This document shows, piece after piece, positions 5,755-12,966 of a DNA stretch of 29,899 nt. The notes under the pieces were generated by a model. The model saw nothing but the letters and a program-made list of their open reading frames with translations. It was not told the DNA's origin and made no database searches. Location of the stretch: the NCBI GenBank assembly GCA_002309715.1, contig DBXW01000003.1:39419-69317 (forward strand), read 5' to 3'. Both the position numbers and the translations under genes were made by a program. Positions within the stretch are counted from its first letter, which is position 1, and each line of letters begins with the position of its first letter. Origin of the DNA: Candidatus Avelusimicrobium cornigerorum (GTDB lineage: Bacteria; Elusimicrobiota; Elusimicrobia; Elusimicrobiales; Elusimicrobiaceae).

Positions 5755-7275
5755 CTATTGCTGCAACGCAAATGCAACCACTTTTGCGCGCAACGATTCC
5801 CACATCTCTTGGCGTTTCTTTTCTTCCTGTTGCTGCGCTTGTCTTTCCTTGGCGGTTAGGTTGGCACGTTTCGCCAACGCGTGGCGTATAAATGCGTTAC
5901 TGACATCTTCTTTGGGGTTATACAGTTCCGTATCATCTATTACTTCCCCCGCCGAATTCAATATAATCTGCGCTGTGTAAATGGGGTTGCCTTCCTTATC
6001 GCTTCCTACGCTGACTTGCGCAGTGGTTGTACGCGGCGTCTTATCCACGAAAACCACATAAGAAGTGTCATGATCTACAAAAATGCTCATGTGTATTTGT
6101 AATTGTTTTTTTTGCGCACCCAACAGACTGTTCTTATGGTAAGTATATTGGTATTCGTCGTCAGCCAAATACTCATCTCCGCGTACAGCCAAACTCCAAA
6201 CGCGGTCATACGCGTACATATAGAATATCTCCACTCCGTCAGCCGTTTTAGCACGAAGCGGACGTCCTTGACCGTCTTGCTCTAATACAGTTACCGGCGG
6301 CAACGGCTCAAACAGCGAAAAGTGCCCTTTGCTAGCCGGCGCAAAAGAGCGTTCAATCTTTTCGCCCCCGTACCATTGCGTTAATTTCCGCGACCCCGAG
6401 ATGTTGCTTTCTTTATCTACATCAATAAAGTAAGGTCCTTTGCCCACGGCGATGGCTTCTATGTATTGATACCCCGGTTTTTTACAAAAACTCTTCCACC
6501 CTTTTTTTCCACCGTGGAATTCTCCCCGCTCCAAATCAATTAGGTTAATAATACCATCCACATCATCACAGCGGAAATGATCAAACAAACTCCGCATAAC
6601 CGATTTTTGTGCTTTGGGAGTACTATACACAATATCCGAATTGTTCCGGCCAATATTTTCATCTAGGGGTTTATATTGATCCGCCAAGCCCAACGAGTGC
6701 CCAATTTCGTGCATCAGGATGCGTTCTCCTTCCTGTTTAGCCAAAGAAGGGGATAACACTTTATCGGATACAACAAGCGCAGGGCTTTCGTACGGTTCTT
6801 GCGCACGTACATAACAACCCAGCACGCTCGGGCCGCAAACATCTCGCAATATGCTCATATTCCCCGTAAATACAGCCCGGATGTTTGCACCTTCATCATC
6901 TCCCGTAATTTGCACATTTACCCCCTTGTCAAGCAAGGGTAAAATATCCGCAAATTCTTGTTCACGCCCATCTTTACGGATGGCTTTAGCCGTATTGAAA
7001 AACCAATTATTATAAAGTTCGGTGATCAGTTGGCGCGCCGACTCTACTTTTTCAGCACGTAACGGCTCAAACTGTCCCTCGCCACCTGCCGAGACTTCCC
7101 CCAACCACACGCGTATCGGCTTATCCGCCACAACATACGTTATTAAATAAGGGAAATTTATTTTTCCCTCACGATATTGGCGCGAAGTTTCCACGAAGTC
7201 GGTTAATGCCCCCCAATGAAGGGCAAATGCGCTCACTCCCAGGCATATTAACAAAACCGTAAGATATTTCTTCAT
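5755..7275 (-). CDS. Secreted metzincin-like zinc metalloprotease (506 aa)
   Basis: The start at 7275 is set by GGAGG five bases upstream and gives a clean signal peptide (MKKYLTVLLICLGVSAFA). The upstream in-frame ATG at 7344 would bury it. The zinc motif HEIGHSLGLAD lies at residues 189-199, so His189, His193 and probably Asp199 are ligands and Glu190 the catalytic base. This is the HExxHxxGxxD form used by snapalysin-like enzymes. About 27 residues later, SVM is a plausible Met-turn, and CDDVDGIINLID resembles the DDxxGI segment that follows the Met-turn in matrixins. Cys147 and Cys154 could form a disulfide. The C-terminal half (about 270-506) is strand-rich (DGVEIFYMYAYDRVWSLAV) and ends in a Gln/Glu/Lys-rich helix. 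I do not recognise that half. The gene follows pilT after a 93-base gap containing a hairpin. Extracellular or periplasmic proteolysis is likely; the substrate is unknown. Confidence 0.8.
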   Translation of the reverse strand: MKKYLTVLLICLGVSAFALHWGALTDFVETSRQYREGKINFPYLITYVVADKPIRVWLGEVSAGGEGQFEPLRAEKVESARQLITELYNNWFFNTAKAIRKDGREQEFADILPLLDKGVNVQITGDDEGANIRAVFTGNMSILRDVCGPSVLGCYVRAQEPYESPALVVSDKVLSPSLAKQEGERILMHEIGHSLGLADQYKPLDENIGRNNSDIVYSTPKAQKSVMRSLFDHFRCDDVDGIINLIDLERGEFHGGKKGWKSFCKKPGYQYIEAIAVGKGPYFIDVDKESNISGSRKLTQWYGGEKIERSFAPASKGHFSLFEPLPPVTVLEQDGQGRPLRAKTADGVEIFYMYAYDRVWSLAVRGDEYLADDEYQYTYHKNSLLGAQKKQLQIHMSIFVDHDTSYVVFVDKTPRTTTAQVSVGSDKEGNPIYTAQIILNSAGEVIDDTELYNPKEDVSNAFIRHALAKRANLTAKERQAQQQEEKKRQEMWESLRAKVVAFALQQ

Positions 7276-7308
7276 AATTACCTCCGACAATGTGGTTTTA
7301 GTAAGACC

Positions 7309-7331
7309 GGGGGGATATTTATTATCCCCCC
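7309..7331 (-). other. Hairpin between pilT and the metalloprotease gene
   Basis: GGGGGGATA (7309-7317) pairs perfectly with TATCCCCCC (7323-7331) around a 5-base loop. On the minus strand, the direction of both flanking genes, it is followed by GGTCTTAC rather than a T-run, so it is not a standard terminator. It could limit read-through or protect an mRNA end. Confidence 0.6.
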
Positions 7332-7368
7332 TATTTTCCATCACACAATACTTATTACAAAACCGCGC

Positions 7369-8478
7369 TTATTTAAAATCAGAGCGGCCCAATTTTTGCG
7401 TCAAGTAAGTTTTCAAACCGGAAGGATCACTGGAGTGGCCCATCGCTTCTTGAAAACTGATTTTCTTTTGGATATACAAATCGCCTAACGCTTGGTTCAT
7501 AGTAATCATTCCCATGCCGGCGTTGGTTTGCATAGTAGAAAGAATCTGCTCGGCTTTACCGTCACGAATTAAACTGCGTACGGCTGAGTTAGCAAGTAAT
7601 ACTTCGCACGCCATACTACGACCGCCGGCCAAATTGGGTATCAATTGTTGAGACATAATGGCTTCCAATACGAAAGATAACTGCGTGCGGATTTGCGGTT
7701 GTTGGTTGGGCGGGAACACGTCAATGATACGGTTAATGGACTGCACCGCATCGTTGGTGTGCAAAGTCGCAAAAACCAAGTGCCCCGTTTCGGCCAACGT
7801 CAAGCACGCTTCCATAGTTTCAATATCGCGAAGTTCCCCTACTAAAATAATATCCGGGTCTTCGCGTAAAAAGTGTTTCAAGGCGGCGGCAAAAGATTTT
7901 GTATCGGCGCCGACTTCACGTTGGTTCACAATACTGCGTTTATGTTGGTGAACGAACTCAATAGGATCTTCTACCGTCATAATGTGGTTACTTTCGTTCG
8001 TGTTAAGGTAGTTAATCATACTGGCCAGTGACGTAGATTTACCCGAACCCGTTGCCCCGGTTACAAGCACCAAACCCTTGTTCAGTTTCATAATGTTATA
8101 AACCACCGGGGGTAAGTTCAATTCTTCAAACGATTTAAATTCATTAGGAATTGAACGCAACGCGGCGGCCACCGCACCTCTTTGTTTATATACGTTCACA
8201 CGCAAGCGGCCTAACGCCCGAAGCCCGATAGAGCAGTCCAACTCCAACGTATCTTCAAAAGTTTGGCGTTGTTCGTCGTTTAAAATAGAGTAAATAAGCA
8301 CTTGCGCGCTTTCTTTTGTAAGGGGGGCAAACGGCGTTTGATACAGCCGGCCCTGGATACGCAGTACCGGCGGGACACCCACCGTTAAGTGGATATCGGA
8401 AGCATTTTTCGCTTTCATGAGTTTAAACAAATCGTCCATGGACGCTTGCGGCAAGTTTTGTGCTGTTTGTTCTGCCAT
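7369..8478 (-). CDS. pilT: Type IV pilus retraction ATPase PilT
   Basis: This is a hexameric secretion-superfamily ATPase that powers pilus retraction at the inner membrane. All family motifs are present in 369 residues: the N-terminal domain start ASDIHLTVGVPP (26-37), Walker A GATGSGKST (141-149), Asp box TVEDPIEF (168-175), Walker B DPDIILVGELRD (207-218) and His box ETGHLVFATLHT (230-241). The C-terminal AVRSLIRD (299-306) corresponds to the AIRNLIRE motif needed for retraction, which separates PilT from PilB. Length is typical. A GAGAGGA ribosome site precedes the ATG. It follows the GYF_2-domain protein gene by 30 bases and is probably co-transcribed with it and gltX. A pilin gene occurs at 20406-20936. 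No pilB, pilC or pilQ lies in the window. Confidence 0.95.
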   Translation of the reverse strand: MAEQTAQNLPQASMDDLFKLMKAKNASDIHLTVGVPPVLRIQGRLYQTPFAPLTKESAQVLIYSILNDEQRQTFEDTLELDCSIGLRALGRLRVNVYKQRGAVAAALRSIPNEFKSFEELNLPPVVYNIMKLNKGLVLVTGATGSGKSTSLASMINYLNTNESNHIMTVEDPIEFVHQHKRSIVNQREVGADTKSFAAALKHFLREDPDIILVGELRDIETMEACLTLAETGHLVFATLHTNDAVQSINRIIDVFPPNQQPQIRTQLSFVLEAIMSQQLIPNLAGGRSMACEVLLANSAVRSLIRDGKAEQILSTMQTNAGMGMITMNQALGDLYIQKKISFQEAMGHSSDPSGLKTYLTQKLGRSDFK

Positions 8479-8508
8479 ACAGTCCTCTCTTTTTATTTAC
8501 ACTACTTT

Positions 8509-10293
8509 TTAAATTCGTCCTACCAAATCCAACGCAATATTATTTAGCGCTCCGGTTAATTGACCGCGCACGGCATCTGCTTGGAACACATATACAATGG
8601 GTTCCATACGTGTTTTGGTCAACCTATATTTTACAATATATGTATTTTTATGCAAGGGCTCTACGGACCAAGATGCCGTATATCCCTGTTCTAAGTTAGG
8701 CTGATAGACGCGGTCAAAGTAAGAGGCAATAGTGCCTTTATTCCCCGGCAGTTTATAATTTTGTACTGCAGATAGCGCTTTATCCGACGCCGTAACAGGT
8801 TTAGGGGCCGCCGGTTTGGGCACGGCAGCAGACGGGGGAACTGTTTTCGTTCCCGCCGCAGGCGCCTGCGACAACATATCCGTCATTTCCGGTTGAGTGG
8901 CAGCGACATGCGCCGTAGGCTGATCCGTTTGCGACCGCTTGCTTAGCGCACGCACCCCGGAAATGCCGACTAGTAAAAGGACTCCCACAACAACCAACGG
9001 AATAATCCATACGGCGCGATTGGATTTTTTAGCAGACGAACGCGCCAATAATTTTTGTTCCAAGATAAAATCTTCCTGTTCGGGACGGTTGGCAAATTGG
9101 CGTTTAATCTCGCTTAAGGTTTTAACACGCGGACGTTTCGGCAACGGATATTGTTCGTTTAAGGAATCTTCCAACGTTTTAGGCGTAGCGGTGCTTTTTT
9201 CATTTACCGACAACACATCATCCGCCGAATTCCGCGCAGTCGGTTGCATTTGAGTCGCGTTTGTTTCTTTTTCTGCCGGAGCCGAAATTGTCTCTTGCGT
9301 TGCTTGCGGCTCGGATACCGTTGCCGACGGTTTCGGATCGGCCGTTGCGTATGTTTGTGGCACAAGTTCCGCCATTTCTTCCGTAGCGGAAGTTTCTTGC
9401 GTCAAGAGTGTTTCCTGCGCCAAATCAGACGGCGAGAAACCTTGCGGTTTGTCTTCAAAACTGGGCAAATCCGGCAAATTGGCGGTAGCCGCATTTTCAT
9501 CCAATAGCGGCAAGGTGCACGTAGGCTCTATCTCCACTTCCGGTTCGGCTATTTGCGAAGCCGTTGTTTTTTTAGCAACCGGATTTCCAGGTGAGCATGC
9601 TTTTTCAGCCGCCGGGGATTCTTTTTTTGTTTCAACCGGTTTTTTTACTTCTTGGGTAGCGGGCACAGGTTTATGTTCCGCCGCAACTTCTTTTTGAGGA
9701 ATAGCCTGCGTAGGTTCTTTTTTTGCTATCGTTAATTTTTCTTCTTGCGCGTGAACCGGTTGAGAAGGGAGCACTAAATCTAAATCCGCGTTTTCTTGCG
9801 CCAAGGCCACCGGGGTGGGAGCCACGGCCGGAGTTTTGACTTTTGTCAAACGGATAAAAGCCGGCTCTTGTTTTTTAGGACGGGAAACTTTCATTACGGG
9901 CGGCATAACATCCGCCTTGGGTTGTGTGGGCACTGGCGCAGGTTGCGCCGGTTGAGTGGGTTTTGCAGGAGACGGGGCTGCCGGTTCCCGAACAATCGGT
10001 TTTTCCGGAGCCGGAGATATTTCCGTTGGGTTTTCTTTTAAGGCCGCCGCTTGGGCCAAAGCACGCTCGGTAAGCGTGGGCGGCTCATCCGGTAAAAATG
10101 TATTTTCCAAACGGCCCGTCACATTATTAAAACGAAACGTATCAAAGAAAGATGCCATCTGCCAACCGGCAGAATCTTCGCTGGCTCCTTCGGCACAAAT
10201 CAGGCTGGTGGCGGAAAAATCCTCCCGCGCTGCCAGTTCATGCGGCGCGAAAGGACCAATTACATCGTCTCCGTCAAAAAGCCAGTATTTCAT
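8509..10293 (-). CDS. GYF_2-domain protein with long Pro/Ala-rich linker and one transmembrane helix (594 aa)
   Basis: Residues 1-55 form a GYF_2-like domain: YWLFDGDDVIGPFAPHEL, then SATSLICAEG and GWQMASFF. These match the 'W---DG---GP-----L' pattern of a fold that often binds Pro-rich peptides. Residues about 60-420 are low-complexity Pro, Ala, Glu and Thr, probably disordered. A basic segment (about 380-425, KRPRVKTLSEIKRQF) precedes a single transmembrane helix (about 427-448, AVWIIPLVVVGVLLLVGISG). After a second linker, an 85-residue C-terminal domain (YKLPGNKGTIASYFDRVYQP, then YIVKYRLTKTRMEPIVYVFQAD) is probably extracytoplasmic. The N-terminus is thus cytosolic. It lies 3 bases after gltX and 30 before pilT. 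I infer a link between cytosol and envelope, perhaps for pilus function; no function is known to me. Confidence 0.75.
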   Translation of the reverse strand: MKYWLFDGDDVIGPFAPHELAAREDFSATSLICAEGASEDSAGWQMASFFDTFRFNNVTGRLENTFLPDEPPTLTERALAQAAALKENPTEISPAPEKPIVREPAAPSPAKPTQPAQPAPVPTQPKADVMPPVMKVSRPKKQEPAFIRLTKVKTPAVAPTPVALAQENADLDLVLPSQPVHAQEEKLTIAKKEPTQAIPQKEVAAEHKPVPATQEVKKPVETKKESPAAEKACSPGNPVAKKTTASQIAEPEVEIEPTCTLPLLDENAATANLPDLPSFEDKPQGFSPSDLAQETLLTQETSATEEMAELVPQTYATADPKPSATVSEPQATQETISAPAEKETNATQMQPTARNSADDVLSVNEKSTATPKTLEDSLNEQYPLPKRPRVKTLSEIKRQFANRPEQEDFILEQKLLARSSAKKSNRAVWIIPLVVVGVLLLVGISGVRALSKRSQTDQPTAHVAATQPEMTDMLSQAPAAGTKTVPPSAAVPKPAAPKPVTASDKALSAVQNYKLPGNKGTIASYFDRVYQPNLEQGYTASWSVEPLHKNTYIVKYRLTKTRMEPIVYVFQADAVRGQLTGALNNIALDLVGRI

Positions 10294-10296
10294 TTT

Positions 10297-11772
10297 TTAT
10301 TGTGCTATAACTTTACAATGCGACAAAGCCGCATTTAAGCGTTCCAAGACCGTTTGTTTGCCCATATATTCCAACATTTTAAATAACGTCGGGCCATGCG
10401 TGCGCCCGGAAACGGCTACACGCACCGGGTGGAAAATCTGTCCGGCCTTTAGGCCGTTTGCTTTAGCCGTGGTTCGGGCGGCTGTCTCCAAATTGGCTTC
10501 GGTAAATTCATCTAATTTACCATACGCGTCAATCATCAGTTCCAGGGCTTGTTTGGCTTCGGGCTTGCCGAAAACTTTTTCCAATGCATCCTGTTCAAAA
10601 ACAGGTTTTTCAAAGAAGAAACGGATAAGATCCGGGATTTCCGTTAAGAGTTTATATTTTTCTTGCTCTAGCGAAATAATGCCTTCCAGTTGCTCGCGGC
10701 TAACACCGGAAACATCAATACCCGCTTTCTCAATAAACGGCATAGCCAAATCGGTTAAGCGCGAAATAGATGTAGCGCGGATATATTCACCGTTCATCCA
10801 ATTCAGTTTTTCCGGATCCATCACAGCCGGGCTGGGCTGGCAACCGGATATATCAAATTTTTCTTCCAATTCACCGGGGGCAAAAAGTTGTTGCGAATCG
10901 CTGGTTGCCCACCCGAGCAAAGCCAAATAGTTTTTCAAGGCTTCGGGCAAGTAGCCCATATTGCGAAACTCTACAACGTTGGTGGCACCGTGACGTTTGG
11001 AAAGTTTTTTCCCATCCGGCCCGTGAATCATAGACAGGTGGGCAAATATCGGCTCTTTCCAACCGAGCGCACGGTAAATTTGGATTTGCGCCGGAGTGTT
11101 AGAGATATGATCATCCCCGCGGATCACATGCGTCATACGCATCAAGTGATCATCTACCACAACGGCAAAGTTGTAGGTAGGATATCCGCTTGTTTTTTGG
11201 ATAACCAGATCATACAAATCTTTGCTGGCAAATTTGACGTGTCCGCGGATAAGGTCATCCCACTCTACGTCGCCTTCTTGCGGCATACGGAAACGGATGA
11301 CATATTTGCGGCCTTGGGCCTCTAATTCTTTTTGCTGTTCCGGCGTTAAATTGGCACATTTACCGTCGTATTTAGGCGGGCGGTGTTCGGCCAAACATTT
11401 TTGGCGGTTGGCCTCTAGTTCTTCTTCGGTGCAATAGCATTTATAGGCCTTGCCTTCGGCTAAAAGTTGGTCAATGTATTTTTTATAAATACCTTGGTCA
11501 GCGCGGATTGCCTGATAATACGGGGCATCCGGGCCTTTGTTAGTGCCGTCGGGCATAGGGCCTTCGTCCCACAATAAATTCATCCATTGCATCCCTTCAA
11601 AAATAGCATCCGTGGACGCTTGGGTAGAGCGTTCCTCGTCGGTATCCTCAATACGAAGCAAAAACGTGCCTTTGTTTTTCTTGGCAAACAGATAGTTAAA
11701 TAACGCGGTGCGTACCCCGCCAATATGTAAAAACCCCGTCGGAGAAGGGGCAAAACGAACTCTTACGGTCAT
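10297..11772 (-). CDS. gltX: Glutamyl-tRNA synthetase
   Basis: This class I synthetase attaches glutamate to tRNA-Glu (491 residues, typical). The N-terminus TVRVRFAPSPTGFLHIGG carries the HIGH-type motif (HIGG), followed by RTALFNYLFAKK. Also present are LLRIEDTDEERS, the Zn/CP1-like segment with CYCTEEELEANRQ, VIRGDDHISNTPAQ, and the KMSKS-type loop KKLSKRHGATNV. The C-terminal helical anticodon-binding domain follows to the end. The start at 11772 (MTVRV) is supported by AGAGGA eight bases upstream; the in-frame ATG at 11796 has no such site. It is first in a probable operon with the GYF_2 protein and pilT. Whether it is discriminating or also charges tRNA-Gln cannot be judged here. Confidence 0.97.
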   Translation of the reverse strand: MTVRVRFAPSPTGFLHIGGVRTALFNYLFAKKNKGTFLLRIEDTDEERSTQASTDAIFEGMQWMNLLWDEGPMPDGTNKGPDAPYYQAIRADQGIYKKYIDQLLAEGKAYKCYCTEEELEANRQKCLAEHRPPKYDGKCANLTPEQQKELEAQGRKYVIRFRMPQEGDVEWDDLIRGHVKFASKDLYDLVIQKTSGYPTYNFAVVVDDHLMRMTHVIRGDDHISNTPAQIQIYRALGWKEPIFAHLSMIHGPDGKKLSKRHGATNVVEFRNMGYLPEALKNYLALLGWATSDSQQLFAPGELEEKFDISGCQPSPAVMDPEKLNWMNGEYIRATSISRLTDLAMPFIEKAGIDVSGVSREQLEGIISLEQEKYKLLTEIPDLIRFFFEKPVFEQDALEKVFGKPEAKQALELMIDAYGKLDEFTEANLETAARTTAKANGLKAGQIFHPVRVAVSGRTHGPTLFKMLEYMGKQTVLERLNAALSHCKVIAQ

Positions 11773-11799
11773 ACTCTTTTTCCTCTTTTTAAGCAATAT

Positions 11800-11834
11800 C
11801 GTATTGATAACAATACGTATATAGATATATTATA
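11800..11834. promoter_or_regulatory. Divergent promoter region with 7-bp inverted repeat
   Basis: On the minus strand TATAAT (11834-11829) is a likely -10 box for gltX, though no good -35 is seen. CGTATTG (11800-11806) and CAATACG (11811-11817) form a perfect dyad in the inferred gltX leader. On the + strand TTGATA (11804-11809) with TATATT or TATTAT at 16-18 bases could serve the phosphoesterase gene, so the dyad overlaps both signals. Confidence 0.45.
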
Positions 11835-11886
11835 CCTATTTATTGTGTAAAATATAAATATACACTTTTGGAGTAGGCACGCGAAT

Positions 11887-12966
11887 ATGGCTGCTTTTTT
11901 TATACTATCTACAATTGTCATTTGGGGATTATTTGCCGCTACCGGGCTGTGGTTACTGACGTTTTTCCCGGCATTAAGCAAAATAAGCCCGGCCGGATGG
12001 CTGCCGATTCTCTTAACCGTATTTGTTTTATCCGGTATCACACTCACGCGCACACACTATAACGCTTTTACGAGCCTGCTTTACTATAGTGCCTATATTT
12101 TATTTGGTCTGGCGTTTATTGCTTTTTGCGTAACAGCGGTAGGGGCTGTGCTTTTTAACGTTCTAAAATTTTTCAATGTAGCAGCACGGAACTATTTGGG
12201 AACAGCAAGCATTGCCTTGACGTCTATCCTTTTTGTTTGTGCCTTGTGGGGCGGATTTTCAACCCCACGCATTAAACGCATTTCCGTATCCGTTCAAAAT
12301 GCGCCCACGCTAAAAATTGCGCTTATTTCCGACGCGCATTTAGGTATGGGAGTTTCGTATGCCAGGTGGGACAAAGCCCTCAAACGATTAGAACAGGAAA
12401 AGCCCGACCTAGTACTTGTGTTGGGAGATGTTTTTGAATATGGCCCCAACGCAGATAAATACGCAGCCCGCTTGGCGGCTTTTCAAACGCCGCTGGGTTC
12501 TTTCGGCGTTTTGGGAAATCATGAATACTATAATAATTATCAACAGGCGTTAGATTTTTATAAAAAAGCGAATATAAAACTCTTACGAAATGAAACTGCT
12601 TTATTGCCTAACGGTTTGCAAATTGCCGGTTTAAAAGACATTCGCACCGCCGGAGTAACCGAACAAGAGTTAGCCGAACTTCTCCAGCAAGCAGACTCCC
12701 AAAAACCGCTTATTTTACTCAGCCACACGCCCCTATATATGCACGAAGCCGCCGCGGGCGGGGCCGATCTAATGTTCAGCGGGCACACTCATAACGGACA
12801 AATTTGGCCGTTTAATTATTTAGTGCGCTTGCAATTTCCGTATGTGTACGGTCTATTTAATATTGACGGGATGCCTTTTTATATTACGTCAGGGATGTTT
12901 TATTGGGGGATTCCGTTGCGGCTGTTTGCGCCGGCAGAACTACCCATTATAGAGGTGAACGCATGA
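11887..12966 (+). CDS. Membrane metallophosphoesterase, calcineurin-like (YkuE-type)
   Basis: Four hydrophobic N-terminal segments (roughly residues 4-30, 38-55, 65-95 and 105-122) anchor a calcineurin-like phosphoesterase domain (about 140-359). All metal-ligand blocks are visible: SDAHLG (148-153), GDVFEYG (180-186), GNHEYY (210-215), LLSHTP and GHTHNGQIWP. In YkuE-type proteins the second block usually reads GD-VD; here the D is E (GDVFE). Related proteins act on lipid-linked or nucleotide phosphates at the membrane, but the substrate here is unknown. A GGAG lies 13 bases before the ATG, somewhat far. The stop overlaps the next start (ATGA), so it is coupled to the GH3 enzyme. That suggests an envelope-related role, which is inference. 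Confidence 0.85.
   Translation: MAAFFILSTIVIWGLFAATGLWLLTFFPALSKISPAGWLPILLTVFVLSGITLTRTHYNAFTSLLYYSAYILFGLAFIAFCVTAVGAVLFNVLKFFNVAARNYLGTASIALTSILFVCALWGGFSTPRIKRISVSVQNAPTLKIALISDAHLGMGVSYARWDKALKRLEQEKPDLVLVLGDVFEYGPNADKYAARLAAFQTPLGSFGVLGNHEYYNNYQQALDFYKKANIKLLRNETALLPNGLQIAGLKDIRTAGVTEQELAELLQQADSQKPLILLSHTPLYMHEAAAGGADLMFSGHTHNGQIWPFNYLVRLQFPYVYGLFNIDGMPFYITSGMFYWGIPLRLFAPAELPIIEVNA

Noticed and set aside
7276..7344. N-terminal extension of the metalloprotease (start at 7344)
   Set aside because: It would place 23 polar residues before the signal peptide and include the intergenic hairpin; GGAGG directly precedes the ATG at 7275.
9956..10930. A 324-codon open frame on the + strand
   Set aside because: It runs antisense across the start of the GYF_2 gene and the end of gltX, has Ser/Lys/Ala-rich composition without domains, and no ribosome site. 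It is a by-product of the codon use on the other strand.
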